Source: Acidaminococcus sp. CAG:917 (GTDB taxonomy: Bacteria > Bacillota > Clostridia > Christensenellales > CAG-917). Taken from it: DNA of 9,192 bases. The stretch's first letter is position 1; each line of letters begins with the position of its first letter. Positions 1 through 6,659 of the stretch are shown here, one piece after another. The position numbers and the translations under genes are program-made. The notes under the pieces are model-generated. The model did not search any database. It was not told the origin of the DNA and saw only the letters and a program-made list of their open reading frames with translations. Where the stretch lies: contig FR901027.1 of the NCBI GenBank assembly GCA_000437555.1, positions 104,862 to 114,053 on the forward strand, in the 5' to 3' direction.

Positions 1-924
1 ATGGCGGTAGCCTCTACCCTTGCCGCCGTCGAAAACGGAGCAAGACACGTTCAAGGCACATTCCTCGGTTTTGGCGAGAGAGCGGGAAATGCCAACCTTT
101 CCACGGTTATTTGCAATCTTAAATTAAAAACGGAATATTTAGTCGACGTAAAAATTGAAACCACAACTTTAGTGGGCAGAAAAATAGCGGAAATAGCCAA
201 CATAACGCTTGACCACTCTATGCCCTATATAGGCAAAAACGCATTTTTCCATAAGGCAGGCGCTCATGCCGACGCTATGACAAAGGGTGAACCATATGAA
301 CACGTAAATCCCGTATCAGTCGGCAACACTACGGGCGTATTACTCAGTGAATATTCGGGAAAGGCGCTTGTAGCGCAAAAGCTGAAATCTCTTTTCCCCG
401 ACCTGGACTTAGACAGCATTAACTCGAAAGAAGTTTCGGCGAGAATTAAAAGCCTGGAGCTTGACGGCTACCGTTTTGAAGGTGCAGACGCATCATTCAA
501 ACTTTTGGTGGCAAGATTGAAAAAAGGATATACTCCCCCGTTTGAAATTCTGGATTATAAATTTCAAAGTCAAAAGCAGGATAAATCCAACACAGGTATG
601 TCGTCCGCATCCGTCACTATAAGAGCAAACGGAAAAGAAACGACTTCGATAAAGGACGGCAACGGACCCGTTAACGCTCTCGACTGCTCGCTACGCTCCG
701 CTTTGTGTTCAACGTTCCCTAAACTTAAAGACGTGACGCTAATCGACTACAAAGTCAGAGTAATCGACAGCAAAATGGCGACGGGAGCAACCGTTCGTGT
801 TTTAATAACAAGTAAAGACTCCGATTCTTCCTGGACGACGCTCGGCGTTTCCACCGATATTTTGGAAGCCTCTCTTGCGGCTCTTTGCGACAGTTTCGAA
901 TATAAGCTTAAATTTTTAAGCTGA
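1..924 (+). CDS. cimA: (R)-citramalate synthase, C-terminal part (5' end beyond window)
   Basis: The enzyme condenses pyruvate and acetyl-CoA to (R)-citramalate, the first step of the threonine-independent route to isoleucine; it is cytosolic. The visible 307 residues contain the end of the HMGL-like TIM barrel (VQGT and GERAGNANL, about residues 18-36), the linker with HKAGAHADAM (about 85-94) and SEYSGK (about 116-121), then the C-terminal LeuA-type regulatory domain. The stretch LELDGYRFEGADASFKLLVAR is typical of citramalate synthases rather than 2-isopropylmalate synthases. A full enzyme is about 520 residues, so roughly 200 N-terminal residues with the metal and substrate site are missing. 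The ATG at base 1 is an internal Met that coincides with the edge, because homologues align straight through it. A plain 2-isopropylmalate synthase is the main alternative. The gene is followed by a strong terminator and converges on the acp gene. Confidence 0.87.
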   Translation: MAVASTLAAVENGARHVQGTFLGFGERAGNANLSTVICNLKLKTEYLVDVKIETTTLVGRKIAEIANITLDHSMPYIGKNAFFHKAGAHADAMTKGEPYEHVNPVSVGNTTGVLLSEYSGKALVAQKLKSLFPDLDLDSINSKEVSARIKSLELDGYRFEGADASFKLLVARLKKGYTPPFEILDYKFQSQKQDKSNTGMSSASVTIRANGKETTSIKDGNGPVNALDCSLRSALCSTFPKLKDVTLIDYKVRVIDSKMATGATVRVLITSKDSDSSWTTLGVSTDILEASLAALCDSFEYKLKFLS

Positions 925-979
925 ATGCATATCTTAATTATTGCAACCGAAAAATGAAAAACCTTTTAGAGGCAAAACA

Positions 980-1020
980 AAAAGAAGATGCAAAAAAGCA
1001 TCTTCTTTTGATTTTATTTT
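980..1020. terminator. Rho-independent terminator of cimA, possibly bidirectional
   Basis: A perfect 12-bp inverted repeat (980-991 and 998-1009) encloses an A6 loop. On the plus strand it is followed by a T-rich tail (1010-1020). It lies 55 nt after the cimA stop. On the minus strand the other flank is also T-rich, so it may also stop transcripts leaving the convergent acp gene. Confidence 0.85.
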
Positions 1021-1219
1021 AAATTTATAAACTTAAGTACCGACAAAAAAAATTTGCCCGCCTCTCACTGTTTAACCCCGTTCACCCGAGTATCAAACAT
1101 CGGTCACTGTTATAAAGTGCCTTTTTAAGCTTTGACGGCACAGTATACACAAAAAGCGGCAATTAGGTTATACCGATTGAGCAGAATATATAGCTTTAAG
1201 ATTTCTTTGCGTTGGCCGA
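1021..1219. other. Noncoding stretch between convergent genes, with weak minus-strand hairpins
   Basis: No credible gene lies here. Read on the minus strand as the 3' region of the acp transcript, it shows a hairpin with TGTTT/AAACA and ACTC/GGGT stems (1069-1099), a GTGCC/GGCAC pairing further upstream, and an eight-T run at 1045-1052. It is less AT-rich than the other gaps. No known RNA family is recognised. Confidence 0.3.
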
Positions 1220-1462
1220 TTAATTTATTTTTCTGTATACAAGGTCAACAACGTCGCCTATCACTTTGAGGTCACCTACTTCACCGTCTTCCACTACGAT
1301 GTCCCATTCCGACTCGACGTTCATGAGCATTTCGACAAGGTCAAGCGAATCTGCGCCGAGCCCCTTATAAATTTCCGTTTCGGGCTTAACGGAATCTCTT
1401 TCGATTGAGAGTTGTTCGCAAACCAAGTCTCTTATTTTTTCAAGTATTTCTTTCTTTTCCAT
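1220..1462 (-). CDS. Acyl carrier protein
   Basis: This small acidic four-helix carrier protein of 80 residues has the usual length. The phosphopantetheine attachment site is GADSLD, with Ser39 in the DSL motif at the start of helix II, followed by the conserved LVEMLM. Residues 51-75 (SEWDIVVEDG and on) match the helix II-III region, but with Trp where FG is common. The start is the ATG at 1462, because AAAGGAG lies 5-6 nt upstream; an upstream in-frame start at 1486 would add eight residues and has no such site. The ribosome binding site and first codons lie inside the 3' end of the phosphopantetheinyl transferase gene, giving a 31-nt overlap and probable translational coupling. No fatty-acid synthase genes are adjacent, so it could be the housekeeping AcpP or a dedicated carrier protein; the sequence alone does not decide. 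Confidence 0.9.
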   Translation of the reverse strand: MEKKEILEKIRDLVCEQLSIERDSVKPETEIYKGLGADSLDLVEMLMNVESEWDIVVEDGEVGDLKVIGDVVDLVYRKIN

Positions 1463-1905
1463 AATATCTCCTTTATTTGACCGCAATCACCGCAAACGGC
1501 AAAGGAATATCCCTTGGCGAAAAATACGTTTTTTGCAAATTGCGGTTTAAAATTTCTTATAGATTCAATGCCTTTCCCCTCTTTTTTTAACTCCGCCTCA
1601 CGGCGAGTCCATTCGTCGTAAAAGAGGTCGTCGGAGCCGTCGAAATCAAGATATGCCTTAAGTTTTTTCAAATTGCGCTTTTCTTTTTTTTCGAGGTCTA
1701 TGCCCACCTCGCTCTCCGAAAACGCCACGACGGTATATTCTCCCGAATGAGTAAGATTAAATTTTACGCCGTCCTCAAAACGGGGCTTGCCGTCTCTCAA
1801 AATCTTTTGGGGAGAATAAGGCAGATTCAAGTCCTCGCAGTATATTTTATATGCGGCGAGAATAAACTCGTCTGACGGCGGATTGCCCTTTACAAAATAA
1901 ATCAT
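1432..1905 (-). CDS. 4'-phosphopantetheinyl transferase, compact Sfp type
   Basis: The family transfers the 4'-phosphopantetheine arm of CoA to the serine of carrier proteins, with Mg2+. The 157-residue product carries the Sfp-family signatures: FNLTHSG (49-55, His53), GIDLE (68-72, metal ligands Asp70 and Glu72) and WTRREAELKKEGKG (99-112, with Glu103 and Lys107 at the positions of Sfp Glu151 and Lys155). A C-terminal GYSFAVCG matches GYKMAVCA of Sfp. It is much shorter than Sfp (about 224), having lost N-terminal sequence and the linker between the two halves; Arg102 replaces the Lys of the WxxKE motif. The ATG directly abuts the malQ stop (TAGATG) with only a weak upstream site, so coupled translation is likely. 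The natural substrate should be the ACP encoded immediately downstream and overlapping it. Confidence 0.85.
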   Translation of the reverse strand: MIYFVKGNPPSDEFILAAYKIYCEDLNLPYSPQKILRDGKPRFEDGVKFNLTHSGEYTVVAFSESEVGIDLEKKEKRNLKKLKAYLDFDGSDDLFYDEWTRREAELKKEGKGIESIRNFKPQFAKNVFFAKGYSFAVCGDCGQIKEILWKRKKYLKK

Positions 1906-3411
1906 CTACATTCCGTAGCTGCGGCCGTAAGTATTGTTTATATCCGCAAAGTACGCCCTGTCGAGTCCGTAAAGCGCCTCGTTGGCAATTCTGAATTCCC
2001 AATTGCCTTCTGCCACGCCGGGGACGTTCATTCTCGTATCCGAACCGTAGCCGAGAAGGTCCTGAATGGGTATGACCGCAAGGCTTGCGCTTGACGCTAT
2101 GACGGTTTTGATTATCGCCTTTGTCGAGCCACACTCGGGGCCGCCCGCTCCCCAGCCGAAGCCTTGGAAGTTGCAATATTTGAGAGCAAAGTTTCTCGCT
2201 CCCTCGTTTGCTTTATACAGCCAGCCGAGCAGAGTGTCGTTGTCGTGAGTGCCCGTGTATGCCACGCAGTTGATGTCGTAATAATGCGGCAGGTGCGTTG
2301 ACTGCGTTCCGTCAAACGCGAATTGAAATATCTTCATACCCGGGAAACCCGTCTTTTTGATAAACTCCGTGACGTCGGGCGTAAGAAGACCTAAGTCCTC
2401 GGCAATAATCACGGCGTTTTTGTTGTCCTTTTTAATTAAATTGATAAGCTCGTTTTTAGGACCTGCGTGCCACACTCCGTTGACCGCCGTTTCATCCCCG
2501 TAAGGAATGGCAAAATAGTTATAAAACGCCCTGAAGTGGTCGAGCCTTAATCCGTCGTAAAGTTTGAAGCAATACGACACCCTTTTTCTCCACCACGAAT
2601 AATCGTCCTTTTTCATTTTGTCAAAGTCGTAAAGCGGATTGCCCCACATTTGTCCCGTATCGGAAAAAGCGTCGGGAGGAACTCCCGCCACTGCCTTTGG
2701 ACGGTAGTTTCCGTCAAGCTGAAATTGGTCGGCGTTTGCCCAGACGTCCACACTGTCCAAGGCGACGTAAAAAGGCAAGTCACCTATTATCTTCACGCCT
2801 ATATCGTTTATCTTCTTTTTCAGCATATTCCACTGACGGAAAAACTCGTATTGTTCGAAAACGTAATACTGATATCTGTCCTCGTTCGCCCTTTTGAACG
2901 CCTCTATCGCTTTTTGGTTATGCTCTTTTAAAGCTTTTTCCCATTCCCACCACTTGGAGCCGAATTTCTCGGCTATTGCCTGAAATACCGCATAGTCGTC
3001 AAGCCAATAGCTTTGCTCTTTCAAAAACTTTTTGACGCTCGATTTCATCTCGTCGGTGAGCCTTGAAAAAGCAATCTGCATAAAGTTTTTTACGTTCCAC
3101 TTGGCGAAATTATAATCCGCTTTATAGGGACTTCCGTTATATTTAAAGTTGTTGACCTCGTCGTGCGTCAAAAGATTTATATCCATAAGCTCATACGGAT
3201 TGATATAAAGATAATTTCCCGCATAAGTGGATATACCCGAATAGGGCGAATTTCCGCAACCGATAGCGGTAAGCGGAAGCATCTGCCACCATTTAAAGCC
3301 CATTTCGTGAATGGTTTGTGCAAAACTTTCGGCATCTCTCGAAAAATTGCCTATGCCGAATTTGCTTGGCAACGACGATATGTTGCACAAAACTCCGGAA
3401 GCTCTCTCCAT
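1906..3411 (-). CDS. malQ: 4-alpha-glucanotransferase (amylomaltase, GH77)
   Basis: This cytosolic enzyme moves alpha-1,4-glucan segments between maltodextrins, in maltose or glycogen turnover. At 501 residues it has the normal length of the short bacterial form. It starts with the typical RASGVLCNISSLPSKFGIG and LPLTAIGCGNSPYSG. The GH77 catalytic residues are all present: nucleophile Asp291 in RLDHFR, acid/base Glu338 in AEDLG, and the transition-state Asp390 in THDND. The 250s-loop region (AGVPPDAFSDTGQMWGNPLYD) is intact, as is the C-terminal DLLGYGSDTRMNVPG. The ATG at 3411 is preceded by AGAGGAG and lies only 1 nt after the hom stop, so translation is probably coupled. No other glycogen or maltose gene is in the window; pairing with hom is unexpected, and may be no more than shared expression. 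Confidence 0.96.
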   Translation of the reverse strand: MERASGVLCNISSLPSKFGIGNFSRDAESFAQTIHEMGFKWWQMLPLTAIGCGNSPYSGISTYAGNYLYINPYELMDINLLTHDEVNNFKYNGSPYKADYNFAKWNVKNFMQIAFSRLTDEMKSSVKKFLKEQSYWLDDYAVFQAIAEKFGSKWWEWEKALKEHNQKAIEAFKRANEDRYQYYVFEQYEFFRQWNMLKKKINDIGVKIIGDLPFYVALDSVDVWANADQFQLDGNYRPKAVAGVPPDAFSDTGQMWGNPLYDFDKMKKDDYSWWRKRVSYCFKLYDGLRLDHFRAFYNYFAIPYGDETAVNGVWHAGPKNELINLIKKDNKNAVIIAEDLGLLTPDVTEFIKKTGFPGMKIFQFAFDGTQSTHLPHYYDINCVAYTGTHDNDTLLGWLYKANEGARNFALKYCNFQGFGWGAGGPECGSTKAIIKTVIASSASLAVIPIQDLLGYGSDTRMNVPGVAEGNWEFRIANEALYGLDRAYFADINNTYGRSYGM

Positions 3412-3412
3412 T

Positions 3413-4693
3413 TTACTCCTCTACTCTGTATAGAGCGTCGACTTCTTTTACGGCGCCAAGATTTTTTATCTCGTCTACGGCTTTTTTAATGTTGCTCTCT
3501 GCGGTTTTATCCGTAACAAACACGATAGGAGCGTTGTCGCTCGAAATCGGCTTTTTTTGGAGCACCGATTCGATATTGATATTTTCTTTTCCTAAAACGT
3601 GCGTGATTTTAGCAAGCGTGCCTTCTTCGTCCGCCGCTTTAAGACGGATATAATATTTTGAAACGAAATCCGTGTCAAACTCTTTCAAATCGGATTTACC
3701 TTTCTCTGCAAAAGGATAGCGTTTCGCCTCGGACTGCTTCGCCGCAAACAAAATGTCGGATACGATTGCGCTTCCCGTAGGAAGTGCGCCTGCGCCCCTG
3801 CCGTAAAGCATAATATCGTCCACCGAATCGCCGTGGAGATATACCGCGTTAAACGAACCCTTAACCGAAGCGAGCGGATGAGAAGTCGGGACGAACACCG
3901 GAGCAACTCTCGCCTCTATTTTGCCGTTTACGTTTTTGGACAGAGCCAAAAGCTTCATGGTGTAGCCGAGTTCTTTTCCTATCTGAATGTCAACGGCGTC
4001 CACTTTGGATATACCCTCTCTTTTGACCGCCTCGACAGGCACTCTCTTGTGATACGCTAATGTGGACAAAATGGAAATTTTATACGTTGCGTCAAACCCT
4101 TCGACGTCGGCGGTGGGGTCAAACTCCGCATAGCCGAGTTCCTGAGCCCTCTTGAGCGCGGCGGCATAGTCTGCGCCCTCGTCGCTCATGGCTGTGAGAA
4201 TATAGTTTGTCGTTCCGTTTATAATGCCCTTTATCTGTTCTATTTTGTTTGACTGCATTCCCTCTTCGATGGTCCTTATGATGGGAACGCCGCCTACGCA
4301 GCTTGCCTCGAAATACAAGCCTGCGCCCGTCTGTTTCGCCGCCGCCTCAAGCTCATACCAATGTTTTGAAAAAAGCTCCTTGTTGGCAGTAACAATGCTT
4401 TTACCCGCTTTTAATGCCTCGAGAAGGAACGTTCTTGCCGGCTCTATACCGCCGAAAAACTCCGCCACAATCGATATGTCGGGATTTTTAACGACGTCGG
4501 CAATGTCTGTCGATACGATTTTCAAATCGACGCCAAGCTGCTTGGCTCTGTCGATATTTTTTTCAAGCACGGCTTTGACTTCAACGTCGAGACCGAGAGT
4601 TTCACGGAAATATTCGCGGTTTTTGGTGAGAATTTCATAAGTTCCTCCGCCAACCGTTCCGAGACCTAATAATGCTACGCCTACTTTTTTCAT
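3413..4693 (-). CDS. hom: Homoserine dehydrogenase with C-terminal ACT domain
   Basis: The enzyme reduces aspartate semialdehyde to homoserine with NAD(P)H, the branch step towards threonine and methionine. The 426 residues comprise a Rossmann domain (GLGTVGGG, 10-17), the substrate region with NKEL (104-107), EASCVGGVPII (129-139) and NGTTNYIL (159-166). The catalytic Asp201 and Lys205 lie in AEFDPTADVEGFDATYK and correspond to Asp219/Lys223 of the yeast enzyme. GRGAGALPTGSA follows, and an ACT domain occupies about 345-426, suggesting feedback by threonine as in other ACT-bearing forms. The start ATG has AGGAGC about 5 nt upstream. It is the first gene of the tight hom-malQ-transferase-acp cluster. 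A 157-nt gap separates it from coaX, so it may have its own promoter. No threonine attenuator or riboswitch is visible. Confidence 0.97.
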   Translation of the reverse strand: MKKVGVALLGLGTVGGGTYEILTKNREYFRETLGLDVEVKAVLEKNIDRAKQLGVDLKIVSTDIADVVKNPDISIVAEFFGGIEPARTFLLEALKAGKSIVTANKELFSKHWYELEAAAKQTGAGLYFEASCVGGVPIIRTIEEGMQSNKIEQIKGIINGTTNYILTAMSDEGADYAAALKRAQELGYAEFDPTADVEGFDATYKISILSTLAYHKRVPVEAVKREGISKVDAVDIQIGKELGYTMKLLALSKNVNGKIEARVAPVFVPTSHPLASVKGSFNAVYLHGDSVDDIMLYGRGAGALPTGSAIVSDILFAAKQSEAKRYPFAEKGKSDLKEFDTDFVSKYYIRLKAADEEGTLAKITHVLGKENINIESVLQKKPISSDNAPIVFVTDKTAESNIKKAVDEIKNLGAVKEVDALYRVEE

Positions 4694-4738
4694 ATCTGCT
4701 CCTGATGTATCTTTTGCCCGCCTAAATCAAGGCGTTTG

Positions 4739-4766
4739 ATTGCAAGTTGTGTTTTTATTCTGCCAA
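4739..4766 (-). promoter_or_regulatory. Weak candidate promoter for the hom operon
   Basis: On the minus strand a TTGGCA (4761-4766) and a TGCAAT (4739-4744) are 16 nt apart, upstream of the hom ribosome binding site. The -10 matches consensus at four of six bases. An isolated TATAAT also occurs at 4833-4838 without a -35. Two short hairpins (4719-4734 and 4776-4789) lie in the same gap, neither followed by a clear T tract, so read-through from coaX is possible. Confidence 0.3.
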
Positions 4767-4850
4767 GTTTATATCCGGCTTAAAAGCCGTAAAACGCATT
4801 GTCTTATTTTTTGCTCTCTTATTTTGCTTTCGATTATATCTCGTCCGCTC

Positions 4851-5639
4851 TTATTTTTCGCCCGTTTTTTTCGGTTTATTTAAATCGTAAACGAGTTTTA
4901 GTCCTTTAAGCGCAAGCGCCCTGTCGATTACGTTGATAATGACTTCGGAGTTTTCGATAAGTTCGCTAAGACCGCCTGTTGCGACTACTTTGGCATTTTT
5001 GAGCTTAGGCTCTTTTTTCATATTCTTTACCATATAGTCGACAAGACCCGTATATCCGTAAACGACGCCCGACTGCATACCGCTCTTTGTGGAAGTGGCG
5101 ATAATGCTTTCGGGTTTGTTGAGTTCGATTCTCGGAAGTTTTGCCGCAGTCATGACTAAAGATTCCGTCGCAGTTTTCATACCGGGGGCAATCGCTCCGC
5201 CGATAAACTCTCCGTCCGCCGTGACGGCGTTAAAGGTCGTGGCGCTGCCGAAATCTATGACTATGAGCGGACCGCCGTAAATGGCGTAAGCCGCAGCGCA
5301 GTCGACAATACGGTCGCTGCCAAGTTCTTTGGGATTGTCGTAATTTATCTTAATGCCGGTGTTCGTCGTATGGTCGACAACGGTGGGTTTAATGCCTATA
5401 TAATAGTCGCACATATGCTCTATCGTGTAGTTGAGCGACGGAGCAACCGATGACATAACGATTCCCTTTATATCCTTAAAACTTATGCCTTGATTTTTAA
5501 GCAAATCGTAAAGCACCATACCGTATTCGTCGGACGTCCTTTGCGCTTCGGTGGAAATTCTCCAGCTTGCCAAAAGCTCGTCGTCGCTGTAAACGCCGAT
5601 TTTAACGTTGGTGTTTCCTATATCCATTACGAGAAGCAT
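4851..5639 (-). CDS. coaX: Type III pantothenate kinase
   Basis: The enzyme phosphorylates pantothenate to 4'-phosphopantothenate, the first step of CoA synthesis; the CoaX type is not feedback-inhibited by CoA and needs a monovalent cation. The 262-residue product has the ASKHA-fold signatures: phosphate loop DIGNTN (6-11), GSDR with the probable catalytic base Asp109, IDFGSATTFNAV (128-139), and GGAIAPG (147-153). The start chosen is the ATG at 5639, with AAAGGA 7 nt upstream at 5647-5652. A TTG at 5657 would add six residues but lies upstream of that site and is not needed. A strong promoter lies about 30 nt upstream, and hom follows after 157 nt. CoA made through this pathway is the cofactor used by the nearby phosphopantetheinyl transferase, although the link may be coincidental. 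Confidence 0.95.
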   Translation of the reverse strand: MLLVMDIGNTNVKIGVYSDDELLASWRISTEAQRTSDEYGMVLYDLLKNQGISFKDIKGIVMSSVAPSLNYTIEHMCDYYIGIKPTVVDHTTNTGIKINYDNPKELGSDRIVDCAAAYAIYGGPLIVIDFGSATTFNAVTADGEFIGGAIAPGMKTATESLVMTAAKLPRIELNKPESIIATSTKSGMQSGVVYGYTGLVDYMVKNMKKEPKLKNAKVVATGGLSELIENSEVIINVIDRALALKGLKLVYDLNKPKKTGEK

Positions 5640-5674
5640 ATTTAAATCCTTTGCCAAAATTTTCTATTTTTAAT

Positions 5675-5703
5675 ATTATAACAAAAATAAATCAGCTTTT
5701 CAA
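5675..5703 (-). promoter_or_regulatory. coaX: Sigma-A promoter of coaX
   Basis: On the minus strand TTGAAA (5698-5703) and a perfect TATAAT (5675-5680) are separated by exactly 17 nt. The predicted start lies near 5668, giving a leader of about 30 nt that carries the AAAGGA site. This is one of the two clearest promoters in the window. Confidence 0.85.
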
Positions 5704-5980
5704 GTTATTGACCGCTAAATTTAAAGGCATAATTCGACTCTTACCGCCATGAGCGCGAATTTGCGCTGTTTTATCGGCTCTGCTTGATAAAATACCGTTC
5801 AAAATAATTTTTACCTTTTTGAAAAAATAAAAACTTGCCTTTTAAAATTCACTCTTGTCTTTTACAAGTCACTAAAACATAATAGAGATTATGCTCGTTT
5901 AACGGCTTAAAATATTCAAATAAAAAACGATAAAAAGCATTAAACTGCAAAAACGATTAAAATAATTTAAGATATTTAAT
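5704..5980. other. AT-rich gap between coaX and the TspO-like gene
   Basis: Nothing here is convincing as a gene. It holds a two-copy 20-bp tandem repeat (5834-5873), a weak AGCGC/GCGCT hairpin near 5751-5766, and many A/T runs. No good terminator for the TspO-like gene is visible. Open frames in it are under 15 codons and lack ribosome binding sites. Confidence 0.5.
5834..5873. repeat. Two-copy 20-bp tandem direct repeat
   Basis: 5834-5853 and 5854-5873 are adjacent and agree at 17 of 20 bases (differences at positions 5, 12 and 15 of the unit). It lies about 130 bp upstream of the coaX promoter. It could be a regulator site or a chance slippage product. Confidence 0.6.
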
Positions 5981-6442
5981 TTATCCTTTCATCGATATAA
6001 ATATCATTACCACAGTCAGATAAGTGTTAATGCCCAGCGTGATTAAAAAAGGAAGATATCCCTTTTTAAACATACACAGTTTGAAAAATTCAATTACGCC
6101 GAAAGCTAAAACGGCAAACATAATGAATGTGGCGATAAACTCCAGATGAAATACAAATAAAACCACGACGCACGCAAGACTCAATAAATTTATCACGATA
6201 AGCAAAATAAATTCGGTTTTAAATTTCCTTTTGGCGATGAGGCAGGCAAAGACGTAGATATACATCGCATATTCTATGGGCATAAGTATATGCATGGTGA
6301 GCCTTGTGGGCGCAAACGGCGGCAGCGGTAGCGAAGCATAATACTGACCGCCCCCGTTTTCGGACGCGGCAAATAAAAATGCAAACACAAGCATAATGAA
6401 TATCGAAACCACGGTTGCGGCAAGAGCACGTAGAGTCTTCAC
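5981..6442 (-). CDS. TspO/MBR-family integral membrane protein, tryptophan-free
   Basis: The 153-residue product has five predicted membrane helices (about 8-26, 49-70, 78-97, 101-121, 130-149), the TspO layout and length. YASLPLPPFAP (35-45) matches the YxSLxKPxFxPP motif after helix 1. The end, FFKLCMFKKGYLPFLITLGINTYL, follows the family pattern (FYKISKKAALLLIPYLLW and FATYLN). TspO proteins bind porphyrins and sterol-like ligands and are called tryptophan-rich sensory proteins, yet this one has no tryptophan at all, so porphyrin handling by the Trp-dependent chemistry is unlikely. The start is a GTG at 6442 without a useful ribosome binding site of its own; the first four bases overlap the stop of a small upstream frame (6439-6507). 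Its ligand and role are unknown. Confidence 0.65.
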   Translation of the reverse strand: MKTLRALAATVVSIFIMLVFAFLFAASENGGGQYYASLPLPPFAPTRLTMHILMPIEYAMYIYVFACLIAKRKFKTEFILLIVINLLSLACVVVLFVFHLEFIATFIMFAVLAFGVIEFFKLCMFKKGYLPFLITLGINTYLTVVMIFISMKG

Positions 6443-6507
6443 CCTATAAAATATGAAATTGAAATGCCTAAAAGAATGATTTTAAAACGGTTTTTTGCTC
6501 GCCGCAT
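6439..6507 (-). CDS. Possible 22-residue leader peptide ORF coupled to the TspO-like gene
   Basis: An ATG at 6507 has AAAGG 7 nt upstream and encodes 22 residues: a basic start (MRRAKNRFK) followed by a hydrophobic stretch (IILLGISISYFIG). Its TGA overlaps the GTG of the downstream gene by 4 nt (GTGA), the classic spacing for coupled translation, and the downstream gene lacks its own ribosome binding site. The frame remains open back to an ATG at 6591 (50 residues), but that start has no binding site and sits in the terminator tail. Alternatives are chance, or a frameshifted N-terminal extension of the TspO-like protein. Confidence 0.4.
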   Translation of the reverse strand: MRRAKNRFKIILLGISISYFIG

Positions 6508-6589
6508 AAAATTGCCTTTCGTCAAAAATTCAAAAGCTTTCCGTTTTTGCGTTTTCAATGCTTTTTGTATCCGCAAAAAAGCCGCCTGC

Positions 6590-6619
6590 ATAAAATAAAG
6601 CGATAGCTTTCGCTATCGC
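6590..6619 (-). terminator. Rho-independent terminator, second of two, GAAA tetraloop
   Basis: On the minus strand an 8-bp stem (6600-6607 with 6612-6619) closes a GAAA loop and is followed by TTTATTTTA. It ends transcripts from the Cys-rich gene. Confidence 0.8.
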
Positions 6620-6621
6620 CC

Positions 6622-6645
6622 TATTTAAAGGGAGATTTCTCTCCC
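6622..6645 (-). terminator. Hairpin, first of two tandem GAAA-capped hairpins
   Basis: Just after the Cys-rich gene on the minus strand, GGGAGA/TCTCCC (6640-6645 with 6630-6635) closes a GAAA loop, followed by TTTAAATA. The T tract is weak, so it may stabilise the 3' end more than terminate. It stands 10 nt before the stronger hairpin. Confidence 0.55.
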
Positions 6646-6659
6646 GTTGCATAAGTTGA

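Noticed and set aside
1847..2315. Minus-strand frames of 109 and 67 codons overlapping the end of malQ
   Set aside because: They are alternative frames of malQ, with arginine-rich, low-complexity products and no binding sites.
4224..4640. 138-codon plus-strand frame opposite hom
   Set aside because: Antisense shadow of a well-conserved gene, with no recognisable domain.
4776..4789. CGGCTT/AAGCCG hairpin as a coaX terminator
   Set aside because: The loop is only 2 nt and no T tract follows on the minus strand.
5750..5788. 12-codon plus-strand frame in the coaX upstream gap
   Set aside because: It has no ribosome binding site at proper distance and no sign of coding.
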